The notes under the pieces are model-generated. The model did not search any database. It saw only the letters and a list, made by a program, of their open reading frames with translations, and was not told the DNA's origin. Shown here one piece after another: positions 24,937 through 32,329 of a stretch of 64,000 bases of DNA. Position numbers and translations under genes: made by a program. The stretch comes from Niallia taxi (lineage in GTDB: Bacteria; Bacillota; Bacilli; Bacillales; Cytobacillaceae). Location of the stretch: contig NZ_RZTZ01000001.1 of NCBI RefSeq assembly GCF_004005475.1, positions 620,001 through 684,000 on the forward strand, given 5' to 3'. Each line of letters begins with the position of its first letter. Position 1 is the stretch's first letter.

Positions 24937-26088
24937 TTATGCTGTCATTTTTACTTTTGCGGTTAATTTTGTTAAGACTGTTGCCAGCAGCAATGTTCGT
25001 TCAACAAATGTATTTAGCTCTAAATATTCTTCTTCACTATGGGCATTTCCACCCACTGGCCCCATTCCATCTATCGTCGGAATTCCCATTGAGCTTGTAA
25101 ACGCGCCGTCAGATCCTCCACCAGTAAATGTATCCTTCACTTCAATACCAAGCTCTTTTCCAGCTTCCTTGATTATCTTTAATAGTTGGATAGATTGGCT
25201 GTTTTTTTCCATCGGCGGTCTGCTGATGCTTCCTTTCACTTCAATTTCTGTTCCTTCCACATCTGAGACCGCACATATTTCTCTAATTTGCTTATCAATT
25301 ATTGGTGCTTGATCCATTTTTATCAGACGGACATCAACACCAGCTGTGGCAGAGGATGCAACTGTATTGATAGAGGTTCCGCCCTCTATCATTCCAACGT
25401 TTACTGTTATGCCGTCTTGATATTTTGTCAGTTTCTGAAGTTTAATTGTTTTGTATGCAAGCTCTTCAATTGCACTTCGGCCTTTTTCATGCTCAACTCC
25501 TGCATGGGCGGAGGTTCCCTTTACCTTAATCGTGTAACGTCCTCCGCCTTTTCTGGCAGATACAATGGACCCATCCTTTCTTCCCGGTTCTACAATTAAA
25601 GCATAATCCTTGTTTCGTGCTGTATGTTCAATAAGCTTCCTTGAGTTGGATGACCCAATTTCTTCATCACTATTTAGGACAATTTCCACATTTCTGATTG
25701 CGGAAGCATTAACCAATGCTAAGGCTTTTATCGCATATAGGACAGACACAAGACTGCCCTTCATATCTACAACACCAGGTCCATATGCTCTGTTTCCTTC
25801 TATGCGGAAGGGACGTTTTTCTACCGTTCCTTCTGGGAAAACAGTATCCATATGTGCAACAATAATAATTTTAGGATCTTTTGCATCCTGATGGCGTAGT
25901 ACGAGATTATTCCCGGTCTTCTTTTCCTTTTTAATTGTTGACACAAATCCAGCCTCTCTAAATTCACCTTCGAGTATTGCTGCAATTTGGTCTACCCCTT
26001 TTTTTACATAGCTGCCACTGTCAATATTAACTAGTTCTTCGAGCAGCTCAATCATTTCCTTTTCCCTTTCTCTTAAATAGTCCTCCAT
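24937..26088 (-). CDS. M20 family metallopeptidase, glutamate carboxypeptidase type
   Basis: This 383-residue cytoplasmic dizinc peptidase has the M20 metal motifs AHMDTVFPEG, YGPGVVDMKGS and NSDEEIGSSNS, and a C-terminal metal His in GPVGGNAHSEEEY. A lid/dimer domain lies at about 185-290. Length and motif spacing are closest to carboxypeptidase G2-like enzymes that remove C-terminal glutamate. The true substrate could be an acyl-amino acid or dipeptide. It is a single gene convergent with rpe, with GGGGGGAA about 8 bases before the ATG. Confidence 0.88.
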   Translation of the reverse strand: MEDYLREREKEMIELLEELVNIDSGSYVKKGVDQIAAILEGEFREAGFVSTIKKEKKTGNNLVLRHQDAKDPKIIIVAHMDTVFPEGTVEKRPFRIEGNRAYGPGVVDMKGSLVSVLYAIKALALVNASAIRNVEIVLNSDEEIGSSNSRKLIEHTARNKDYALIVEPGRKDGSIVSARKGGGRYTIKVKGTSAHAGVEHEKGRSAIEELAYKTIKLQKLTKYQDGITVNVGMIEGGTSINTVASSATAGVDVRLIKMDQAPIIDKQIREICAVSDVEGTEIEVKGSISRPPMEKNSQSIQLLKIIKEAGKELGIEVKDTFTGGGSDGAFTSSMGIPTIDGMGPVGGNAHSEEEYLELNTFVERTLLLATVLTKLTAKVKMTA

Positions 26089-26277
26089 TTTGGTGTTCCC
26101 CCCTGAATTATCTAACAGCTTATTCGATAAAGTTCCTATATAGATACTAAGAATTTAACTGTGTTTTCATGCAATAATATTGTTTGATTACTTTTTTATT
26201 TGTTGTTTTTATTACGATACCAAACAGCTTATTTCCTGTTTTTCATATCGCAGACAGCAGTTATCATTTGCCTTGAT

Positions 26278-26850
26278 TAAGATTTCTTGTATGAATTTAT
26301 ATCAAGCTCGTTGATTCCTTTGTTAAATGATGAAGGCATGCATTGAAACTCCTTGTCAATAATAGTATATGCAAGCTTCATTCCGTTTGGAGACAGGGCT
26401 ATTTCCTCTATATGTCATTTTTATTCATAATTATTATCTTTCCTTTAGAAGGGTTTATAAGGAATATAAATGAATCAAAATTATGGGGCCATCAAATAAG
26501 AATACCTCTCTTGTTTCCCTTGCTTCTAATAGTAAAGTATCCTTCCTGACGGTAAGTGCTTCATAAAATAATAGCATTCCATCTGGGGAAATTACGATTT
26601 GCTCTGACTCCTTGTTTATATTCTTTAAAATAGCTGGTGCATATCCTCTCCATTGCTGTTTATCCCAACAGCTGTGCTACTCCCATCCTGTGAATTAATA
26701 TCCAGTCTTGAACCTTGTCATCACTATGTATAAAAGGTATTTATTTTCTCCATAGTCTTCAAACTTCTGCTCTACATTGATAAGCATCAATGAACAGTTA
26801 AATATTCCAATATATCCTTAACTTGATTCTGACACATAATTCCGTTACAA
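26278..26850 (-). pseudogene. Decayed beta-propeller (TolB/WD40-like) gene remnant
   Basis: No intact frame covers this stretch, but the minus strand gives broken pieces in different frames that read like beta-propeller blades. EEIALSPNGMKLAYTIIDKE lies near 26345-26400, QIVISPDGMLLFYEALTVRK near 26550-26620, and VEQKFEDYGENKYLLYI near 26725-26785. The SPNG/SPDG turns are typical of TolB-like or WD40-like propellers. Stops and frameshifts separate the pieces, and the last one ends with a stop at about 26278. The gene has decayed; its original function is unknown. The rest of 26089-26952 is AT-rich with no other gene. Confidence 0.6.
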
Positions 26851-26952
26851 ATTTACAGATTATTTAGAATAATTAACACTAATAACATCTAGTATAGGGA
26901 CCCGAAATATTCTTGTCAATACAGGCCCGGCATTAGAATTAGATTCGTAATG

Positions 26953-26979
26953 AAAAAAGACTGCTTGTCAAAGCAGTCT
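26953..26979 (-). terminator. Terminator of GntR-type regulator gene
   Basis: A perfect stem, AGACTGCTT / AAGCAGTCT, with a T run on the minus strand touches the end of the regulator gene. Confidence 0.8.
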
Positions 26980-27679
26980 AGAAGGTCAGTGCCAGCAATT
27001 TTGCGGAAGAATAATGATACTTCTCTAACGATACATTAAAAACAACGCCTGTGTTTAAAAACACCGTATTTTCAATAATTAACGCAGGGTCACCTTCTAT
27101 CAGTTTCAAATGATCTCCATCTTCTTTTGAAAGTTTGTCACAGTATATAAGCTTATCAGCGAACCCTACCTTTAGCTTTAAATCGTCTGTTATGTAACGA
27201 TAGATGGATGTTTGAGCTATTTCTGCATTTAAATAGGGCACTGCCTTTTTATTATAATAAGCTTCTTCCAGTACAAGTGGCTCACCATTAACGAAGCGAA
27301 GTCTTTTTATAAAGTAGAGGGAATCACCAGGTGCACATCTCATCTTTTTGGCCAATTCATCATTAGCCTTTATTAAAGACAGGTCAATAATTTGGCTGCT
27401 CATATCGTGTCCGGCTAATTCCTTTGTAAGACCTTGCATTTTTCTGATAGTTATACAGCCAGGCCGGGAAAATTCCCTTAGAAAAAGTCCGCTGCCTTGG
27501 ACTTGATAAACATAGCCTTGGTCTGCCAGTATATTTAACGCCCGTCTAATCGTGTTTCTGCTCACTTGAAACTTTCGCATCAATTCCTCCTCTGTCGGAA
27601 GCTTCTCATCTGCTTGGAACTTCCCTTGGAGAATATCATGCTCTAAAACACTTGCGACCATCTGATATTTGACTGTCAC
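26978..27679 (-). CDS. GntR/HutC-family transcriptional regulator
   Basis: This 233-residue regulator has an N-terminal winged helix (about 5-70, EEELMRKFQVSRNTIRRALNIL) and a C-terminal UTRA effector domain (about 90-230). The layout is that of GmuR/TreR/NagR-type repressors that bind phosphorylated sugars. It lies 75 bases downstream of the GH1 gene on the same strand, so it probably represses that gene and is relieved by a 6-phospho-beta-glucoside. The pairing resembles gmuR with gmuD in Bacillus subtilis. Confidence 0.88.
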   Translation of the reverse strand: MTVKYQMVASVLEHDILQGKFQADEKLPTEEELMRKFQVSRNTIRRALNILADQGYVYQVQGSGLFLREFSRPGCITIRKMQGLTKELAGHDMSSQIIDLSLIKANDELAKKMRCAPGDSLYFIKRLRFVNGEPLVLEEAYYNKKAVPYLNAEIAQTSIYRYITDDLKLKVGFADKLIYCDKLSKEDGDHLKLIEGDPALIIENTVFLNTGVVFNVSLEKYHYSSAKLLALTF

Positions 27680-27754
27680 TCAAATTCCCTCCCCTTCAAA
27701 TAAAGAGGGGTATGCCTCTATCAACCTAGAAGTATACCCACTTTCCTTACGCTC

Positions 27755-29164
27755 TTAAAGCTCTTCTCCTCTTGTTTCAATAATTTGCTTGTACCAGTGG
27801 AAGGACAGCTTTTTCTTTCTTGCCAGATTATTATGATGGTCCACATAAATAAATCCATATTGCTTTTTATAACCGTTCAGCCAGCTTAATAGATCGATAA
27901 CAGACCATGCATAATAGCCTTTTAGGTTAATGCCTTCGCTAATTGCTGTCTTCACAGCTTTTAGATGCTCCTCAATATATTTAATCCTTGGAACATCCAT
28001 TATCTCATCCTCAATGACAGGATCTTCGTCACCTAGTCCATTCTCCGTGATATACAGCTTTACATCACCATATCTTTCCTTGATCATTCGCAGTCCTTCA
28101 AGGAATCCTTCTGCAGAGATTTCCCAGCCCCATTTTGTGTACACCTTATCATCCATCATGACCGTCCGGTACACACCGTCAAAGGATGGGTTCCCCGGTC
28201 TGCCTGTTGAATTATCACGACTGACCTCAATGGCTTCTGTGCCTCCTTGAATCCTTTCAACACGAGCCGGTTGGTAATAGTTAAGTCCGATGAAATCATT
28301 CATCCCAGCAGTTTCCTGCAATAGCTGAAGCTCCCCATCAGTCCAATTTGGAGTTAAGCCTTTTTCCTCTAATGCTTCTAACACATATTTCGGATATTCT
28401 CCTTTAAGAATAGGATCATAATACCAATATGTTTGATAGTAGTTGGCATGATTGGCTGCAAACAGATTTTCCTCGTTTCCGTCGACACTGAATGCTGGAT
28501 TAAAAACATGCGTAATCCCAATTTCTCCGTATTGCTTCAGCTCTTTATATTTCTTCACAGCCATAGCATGTGCAAGGAACACATTATGAGTTGCTTGGAA
28601 ATATTCTTTATGTGCATTTATTAAGCCTGGTGGATGTGCGCCACTTAAATATCCTAACGTACAAAAGACAATTGTTTCATTGAATGTAATCCAATGCTTT
28701 ACTCTGTCACCGAATGCTTTAAAGCAAACTTCAGCATATTTAGCAAAAGCATTTGCTGTGCGTTTGTTTGTCCAGCTGCCATCCTCCTCTAACGGCAAAG
28801 GTAAATCCCAATGGTAAAGGGTCACAAATGGAACAATGCCGTACTTTAAGCATTCATCTATTAAATTATTATAGAATTCAATTCCTCTTGCATTAATTTC
28901 TCCATCTCCATCTGGAATAATTCGAGCCCAGGAAATGGAGAAGCGATAGGATTCCAGCCCCATTTCAGCCATTAATCGTACATCCTCTTTATAGCGATGG
29001 TAATGATCTACAGCAACATCTCCATTTGTTCCTTCAAATGTTTTTCCAGGTATCTTCGAGAAAACATCCCAGTTAGTCACACCTTTGCCATCTTCATTCC
29101 AAGCACCTTCTACTTGATAAGATGCAGATGCTGCGCCGAATAAAAAATCTTTAGGGAATTTCAT
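27755..29164 (-). CDS. 6-phospho-beta-glucosidase, GH1
   Basis: This 469-residue GH1 enzyme has acid/base E163 (TFNET) and nucleophile E374 (YITENG). The loop S427-WLNGYK-K434-Q-Y436 has the Ser, Lys and Tyr spacing that holds the 6-phosphate in phospho-glycosidases; plain beta-glucosidases have Glu at the first place. It therefore acts on sugars phosphorylated during PTS import, releasing glucose 6-phosphate in the cytoplasm. No PTS transporter lies next to it, so its substrate arrives through a transporter encoded elsewhere. Two cre sites upstream and the GntR-type gene downstream point to catabolite repression and substrate induction. Confidence 0.9.
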   Translation of the reverse strand: MKFPKDFLFGAASASYQVEGAWNEDGKGVTNWDVFSKIPGKTFEGTNGDVAVDHYHRYKEDVRLMAEMGLESYRFSISWARIIPDGDGEINARGIEFYNNLIDECLKYGIVPFVTLYHWDLPLPLEEDGSWTNKRTANAFAKYAEVCFKAFGDRVKHWITFNETIVFCTLGYLSGAHPPGLINAHKEYFQATHNVFLAHAMAVKKYKELKQYGEIGITHVFNPAFSVDGNEENLFAANHANYYQTYWYYDPILKGEYPKYVLEALEEKGLTPNWTDGELQLLQETAGMNDFIGLNYYQPARVERIQGGTEAIEVSRDNSTGRPGNPSFDGVYRTVMMDDKVYTKWGWEISAEGFLEGLRMIKERYGDVKLYITENGLGDEDPVIEDEIMDVPRIKYIEEHLKAVKTAISEGINLKGYYAWSVIDLLSWLNGYKKQYGFIYVDHHNNLARKKKLSFHWYKQIIETRGEEL

Positions 29165-29243
29165 AATTTGGAACCTCCATTATCAATGTTAGCAAGTATC
29201 ATTTATTTATTAGAACTTCTTAAATTTATTGGTACAACTATAT

Positions 29244-29257
29244 AGTAAACGCTTTCT
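29244..29257 (+). promoter_or_regulatory. cre site 1 before GH1 gene
   Basis: The sequence AGTAAACGCTTTCT has the central AAACGCTTT of cre sites. It lies about 80 bases upstream of the GH1 start. Confidence 0.6.
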
Positions 29258-29264
29258 ATTGTTT

Positions 29265-29278
29265 TGTAAACGCTTTAT
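29265..29278 (+). promoter_or_regulatory. cre site 2 before GH1 gene
   Basis: The sequence TGTAAACGCTTTAT is a 12 of 14 match to TGWAANCGNTNWCA. It is 21 bases from the first site, about two helix turns. Confidence 0.65.
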
Positions 29279-29309
29279 TTTTTATTAAAAACTACCATTT
29301 AACATGGAA

Positions 29310-29442
29310 TCACAGATTCTTTCATAGCAAGGCAATTGTAAGTACAAATGCATGGCCTTACAGTTGCGACGGAGCCAACTCCCCTTCCTTAGCGTAAGCA
29401 ATACAAAAGAGCGAAGCCTGAAATCCAGGCTTCGCTCTTCCT
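29310..29442 (+). ncRNA. Candidate small RNA with C-rich loop and terminator
   Basis: No protein is encoded here. On the plus strand GCAATTGTAAG (29332-29342) pairs with CTTACAGTTGC (29357-29367). A small GGAG/CTCC hairpin follows, then the unpaired C-rich stretch CTCCCCTTCC (29379-29388), then a strong terminator ending at 29439. A structured body, a C-rich single strand able to pair with ribosome binding sites, and a terminator are the usual layout of a Firmicute regulatory RNA. No clear promoter was found and I cannot assign a family. Confidence 0.4.
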
Positions 29443-29445
29443 TTT
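29405..29445. terminator. Bidirectional terminator
   Basis: A 14-base stem, AAGAGCGAAGCCTG / CAGGCTTCGCTCTT, with T runs on both strands. It ends the yqhV gene on the minus strand and would end the candidate RNA on the plus strand. Confidence 0.85.
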
Positions 29446-29719
29446 AACTGTTTCTTACTCCGTACAGGATAAAGCCCACACCTGTCAGTACAAAAAGCAT
29501 TTTTCCGAAGGATATTTTATCGGCAATGCTAAACAAACCGATTGTTGTTGTTGCAATAAGTATCAGCGGTCCCACTATTGCTAGGGAACTGTTGATGATA
29601 AGTGCTTTTTCTATTTGATTGGCTTTCAGCATTAACATTGCTGCCGCTATTTCTATACAGCCTGACAGCAGTCTAAGCAAAGCCATACCTAACACTGCCT
29701 TTTCAAATAAAGAAAACAT
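29444..29719 (-). CDS. yqhV: YqhV-like membrane protein
   Basis: This is a 91-residue protein from the ATG at 29719, which follows AGGAGGAG; the frame extends further upstream to 29764 but without a ribosome site. It has three hydrophobic segments and the stretch INSSLAIVGPLILIATTTIG, close to Bacillus subtilis YqhV. The function of this family is unknown. It is transcribed alone towards the GH1 region and ends in the terminator at 29405-29445. Confidence 0.82.
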   Translation of the reverse strand: MFSLFEKAVLGMALLRLLSGCIEIAAAMLMLKANQIEKALIINSSLAIVGPLILIATTTIGLFSIADKISFGKMLFVLTGVGFILYGVRNS

Positions 29720-29811
29720 ATTCTCCTCCTGTAAGTCTAGCAAATTTACTATAAGTATATGCACCTTCTAGATTTATAGGACATGTTTTCTTTTATTGGC
29801 AGTGATGGATA

Positions 29812-30039
29812 TCAATGAACGGAGTGAAAGCCTTGCTCTTTTATTTTCTCCAAAACAGATTCCTTCGTAATCTGTTCCTCATGGTACATAATTTTCACTT
29901 CACCGTCTGACACATCAACAAGCGCTCTCTCTATTCCATTCATATTTAACAATGCTGATTCCAATGTTTCGATTGGCTGTGCATTTGTTGTCTCCTGTAA
30001 ATAAACAGTCATTTCCTTCATTGTAATACTCCCTTTCAT
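29812..30039 (-). CDS. HMA-like small protein lacking the metal-binding cysteines
   Basis: This 75-residue protein (69 if it starts at ATG 30021, which has GGGAG in front) has the beta-alpha-beta pattern of heavy-metal-associated domains: TLESALLNMNGIERALVDVSDGEVKIMYHEEQIT. The CxxC copper loop is replaced by NAQPIE, so it should not bind copper in the usual way. The ATG at 30039 overlaps the stop of the upstream Cys-rich gene (ATGA), which suggests coupled translation. The role is unknown; protein-protein contact or regulation is possible. Confidence 0.7.
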   Translation of the reverse strand: MKGSITMKEMTVYLQETTNAQPIETLESALLNMNGIERALVDVSDGEVKIMYHEEQITKESVLEKIKEQGFHSVH

Positions 30040-30266
30040 ACATTCTTTGTATAGTAAGTAGAGTACCCGTTATGGCTTACAAACATGCTTTTTTTAGTTG
30101 AAAATTTACAGCTTTTATCCTGTTGAATTGTCTTGATGCAATGTGCACAACAGCCTAACTCCTCTGTAAACACATACCACTTTTGACAGTTCAGGCATTT
30201 TTTATGTAGCTTCTCGTTTATTAGCAAATCATATCCATAATATGTTACTACACGCTCAATTTTCAC
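30036..30266 (-). CDS. Small cysteine-rich protein, zinc-ribbon-like
   Basis: This 76-residue protein starts at GTG 30266, behind AAGGGAGGGA. It has C24-x-x-C27 and C39, C40 and C43 (CCAHC), an arrangement able to hold one zinc ion. There is no signal peptide. The gene overlaps the HMA-like gene by four bases, so the two form a small operon. I do not recognise the family. Confidence 0.6.
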   Translation of the reverse strand: MKIERVVTYYGYDLLINEKLHKKCLNCQKWYVFTEELGCCAHCIKTIQQDKSCKFSTKKSMFVSHNGYSTYYTKNV

Positions 30267-30341
30267 CTAATCCCTCCCTTAACAGCACTCTTTACATTAT
30301 GCAAATAGGGTTAGGTGGTGCTTATCCGAGAAAAATGGAAT

Positions 30342-30376
30342 AAAAAAGGTGCCCATTTGAATAAAATGGGCACCCT
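30342..30376 (-). terminator. Terminator after DUF4023 gene
   Basis: A GGTGCCCATTT / AAATGGGCACC stem is followed by a T run on the minus strand. Confidence 0.85.
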
Positions 30377-30381
30377 GTAAA

Positions 30382-30498
30382 TTAATGCTGTTTGTTAGGA
30401 AGGCTGCTCTCTGGATGACCTTTTCCTTTATGTTTGTTTTTCTCTTGCTTTTTGTTGTTTTCCTTTAAATTTGCTACAAATTCACTTGTATCTTTCAT
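30382..30498 (-). CDS. DUF4023-like small protein
   Basis: This 38-residue basic peptide starts at ATG 30498 behind AGGAGGTG. It reads MKDTSEFVANLKENNKKQ at the N-terminus and KGKGHPESSLPNKQH at the C-terminus. The ending GKGHPExxLPxxQH is typical of the DUF4023 family of Bacillaceae. It is short and highly charged with no membrane segment. The function is unknown. A terminator follows directly. Confidence 0.75.
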   Translation of the reverse strand: MKDTSEFVANLKENNKKQEKNKHKGKGHPESSLPNKQH

Positions 30499-30731
30499 AC
30501 CTTCACACCTCCTATAGAATATAAACATTTGTTAATTTATCCGAATGTGATAAAATAAATTCTATTTCTTCACATTTCCGTTTATTCCAATTTATACCTA
30601 AAAAACTTATATAGGTATAATAAAATAACAAATTACTACGATAAACTACATAAAACTATAACGAAATAAAAATTGGAAAAACATGTTTAATCCTTTAACG
30701 CACAATATTGTTCGATATATTAAAAATCTTT

Positions 30732-30761
30732 TTGACAAAACATCTGTTTTTTCAGTATTAT
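30732..30761 (+). promoter_or_regulatory. Sigma-A-type promoter of the peptide transporter gene
   Basis: TTGACA (30732-30737) and TATTAT (30756-30761) are 18 bases apart, about 30 bases upstream of the start codon. AGAGGAGG lies 7 bases before the ATG. Confidence 0.7.
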
Positions 30762-30789
30762 ATTAGAATACTAGAGGAGGTTCTTAATA

Positions 30790-32283
30790 ATGCTAGACTT
30801 AAATAAACAGAAAATTGTGGACAGTGTTCCACAAAAGGGTTTTTTTGGTCATCCAAAGGGACTTTTCACTCTGTTTTTCACAGAGTTCTGGGAGAGATTC
30901 TCCTATTATGGGATGAAGGCTATCCTCGTTTACTACATGTACTATGAAGTAACAAAGGGCGGACTTGGCATTCCTGAAACTACTGCATTTGCCATCACGT
31001 CCATTTACGGATCACTTGTTTATATGTCAGGGATCATCGGTGGTTGGTTGGCTGACAGAATTTTTGGTACTTCTAAAGCAGTATTTTATGGCGGAATTTT
31101 CATCATGCTTGGTCATATTGTTTTAGCAGTACCAGGAAGCATCAGCATGTTCTTTGTATCAATGGTGCTTATCGTTATTGGTACAGGCTTACTTAAGCCA
31201 AACGTATCAAGTATTGTCGGCGATATTTATTCACAGCAGGACAATCGCCGCGATGCAGGCTTCAGTATTTTCTACATGGGTATTAACCTTGGCGGATTCC
31301 TTTCACCTCTAATTGTCGGTGAAATCGGTATGAACACAAGCTTCCATTTAGGCTTTGGTCTTGCTGCAATCGGTATGTTTATTGGACTATTAGTATTCAT
31401 GTTCACAAAGAAAAAAAATCTTGGTTTAGCAGGAACAATTGTTGCCAATCCGTTATCTGCTACTGAAAAGAAAAAGGTTTATACAATCATCGGTATTGGC
31501 ATTGTTATTATTGCCATCATTTTAGCAATTACTATTCCAGCTGGCATTCTTACATTTGACACTTTCGCTATTGTGGTAGGAATTCTTGGATTCTTGATTC
31601 CAGCTATCTACATTACGGTAATGTATCGCAGTCCGAAAACGACATCTGACGAACGCTCCCGTTTGATTGCTTATATTCCATTATTCTTGGCATCTGTTAT
31701 GTTCTGGGCAATTCAGGAGCAAGGTTCAACAATACTTGCAGGATATGCAGACAAGCGTACACAGCTTGATTTTGCTGGCATGCACTTGTCACCAACATTA
31801 TTCCAATCACTGAATCCATTATTTATCATTGTGTTTGCACCAATTATCGGATGGCTTTGGGTTAAGCTTGGCAATCGCCAACCGTCCATTCCTAAGAAGT
31901 TCTCAATCGGATTGCTGTTTGCAGGTCTTTCCTTCTTAGTAATCCTGCTTCCTGCTTATTTTGGCGGAGAAGGCTCACTTGTAAATCCTTTATGGCTTGT
32001 ACTTAGCTATTTCATCGTTGTTATCGGGGAGCTTTGCTTATCTCCTGTAGGTTTATCTGCAACGACTAAGTTAGCACCTGCTGCATTCTCTGCACAAACA
32101 ATGAGCCTTTGGTTCTTGTCAAATGCTGCAGCTCAAGGGTTGAATGCACAGATTGTTAAATTCTACTCTGAAAAAACAGAAATGATGTACTTCGGTATTA
32201 TCGGTGGCTGTTCGATTGTATTAGCCATCGTATTATTCCTTCTATCTCCAGCAATTCAAAACAAGATGAAGGGCATTAAATAA
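30790..32283 (+). CDS. dtpT: Di/tripeptide proton symporter (POT/PTR family)
   Basis: This 497-residue transporter has about 14 hydrophobic segments. POT family signatures are visible: FTEFWERFSYYGMKAILVYY near residue 30 (the ExxERFxYYG proton motif), GGWLADRIFGTSKAV, and FSIFYMGINLGGFLSPL near 160-180. It brings di- and tripeptides in with protons. PepT at 22152 could hydrolyse the imported tripeptides. It is transcribed alone with a clear promoter and a shared terminator. Confidence 0.94.
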   Translation: MLDLNKQKIVDSVPQKGFFGHPKGLFTLFFTEFWERFSYYGMKAILVYYMYYEVTKGGLGIPETTAFAITSIYGSLVYMSGIIGGWLADRIFGTSKAVFYGGIFIMLGHIVLAVPGSISMFFVSMVLIVIGTGLLKPNVSSIVGDIYSQQDNRRDAGFSIFYMGINLGGFLSPLIVGEIGMNTSFHLGFGLAAIGMFIGLLVFMFTKKKNLGLAGTIVANPLSATEKKKVYTIIGIGIVIIAIILAITIPAGILTFDTFAIVVGILGFLIPAIYITVMYRSPKTTSDERSRLIAYIPLFLASVMFWAIQEQGSTILAGYADKRTQLDFAGMHLSPTLFQSLNPLFIIVFAPIIGWLWVKLGNRQPSIPKKFSIGLLFAGLSFLVILLPAYFGGEGSLVNPLWLVLSYFIVVIGELCLSPVGLSATTKLAPAAFSAQTMSLWFLSNAAAQGLNAQIVKFYSEKTEMMYFGIIGGCSIVLAIVLFLLSPAIQNKMKGIK

Positions 32284-32289
32284 TAGCAC

Positions 32290-32329
32290 GAAAAAAAAGA
32301 ACTAGATCACCTATCTAGTTCTTTTTTTG
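32290..32329. terminator. Bidirectional terminator between dtpT and ade
   Basis: A stem, AAAAAGAACTAGAT / ATCTAGTTCTTTTT, with T runs on both strands lies between convergent genes. Confidence 0.88.

Noticed and set aside
26343-26549. Plus-strand open frame of 68 codons in the 26 kb gap
   Set aside because: No ribosome site; the minus strand shows propeller-like pieces, which explain the stretch better.
29244-29278. Two near-identical AAACGCTTT elements considered as a direct-repeat insertion footprint
   Set aside because: Both match the CcpA cre consensus and lie at a normal position before the GH1 gene, so regulation explains them.
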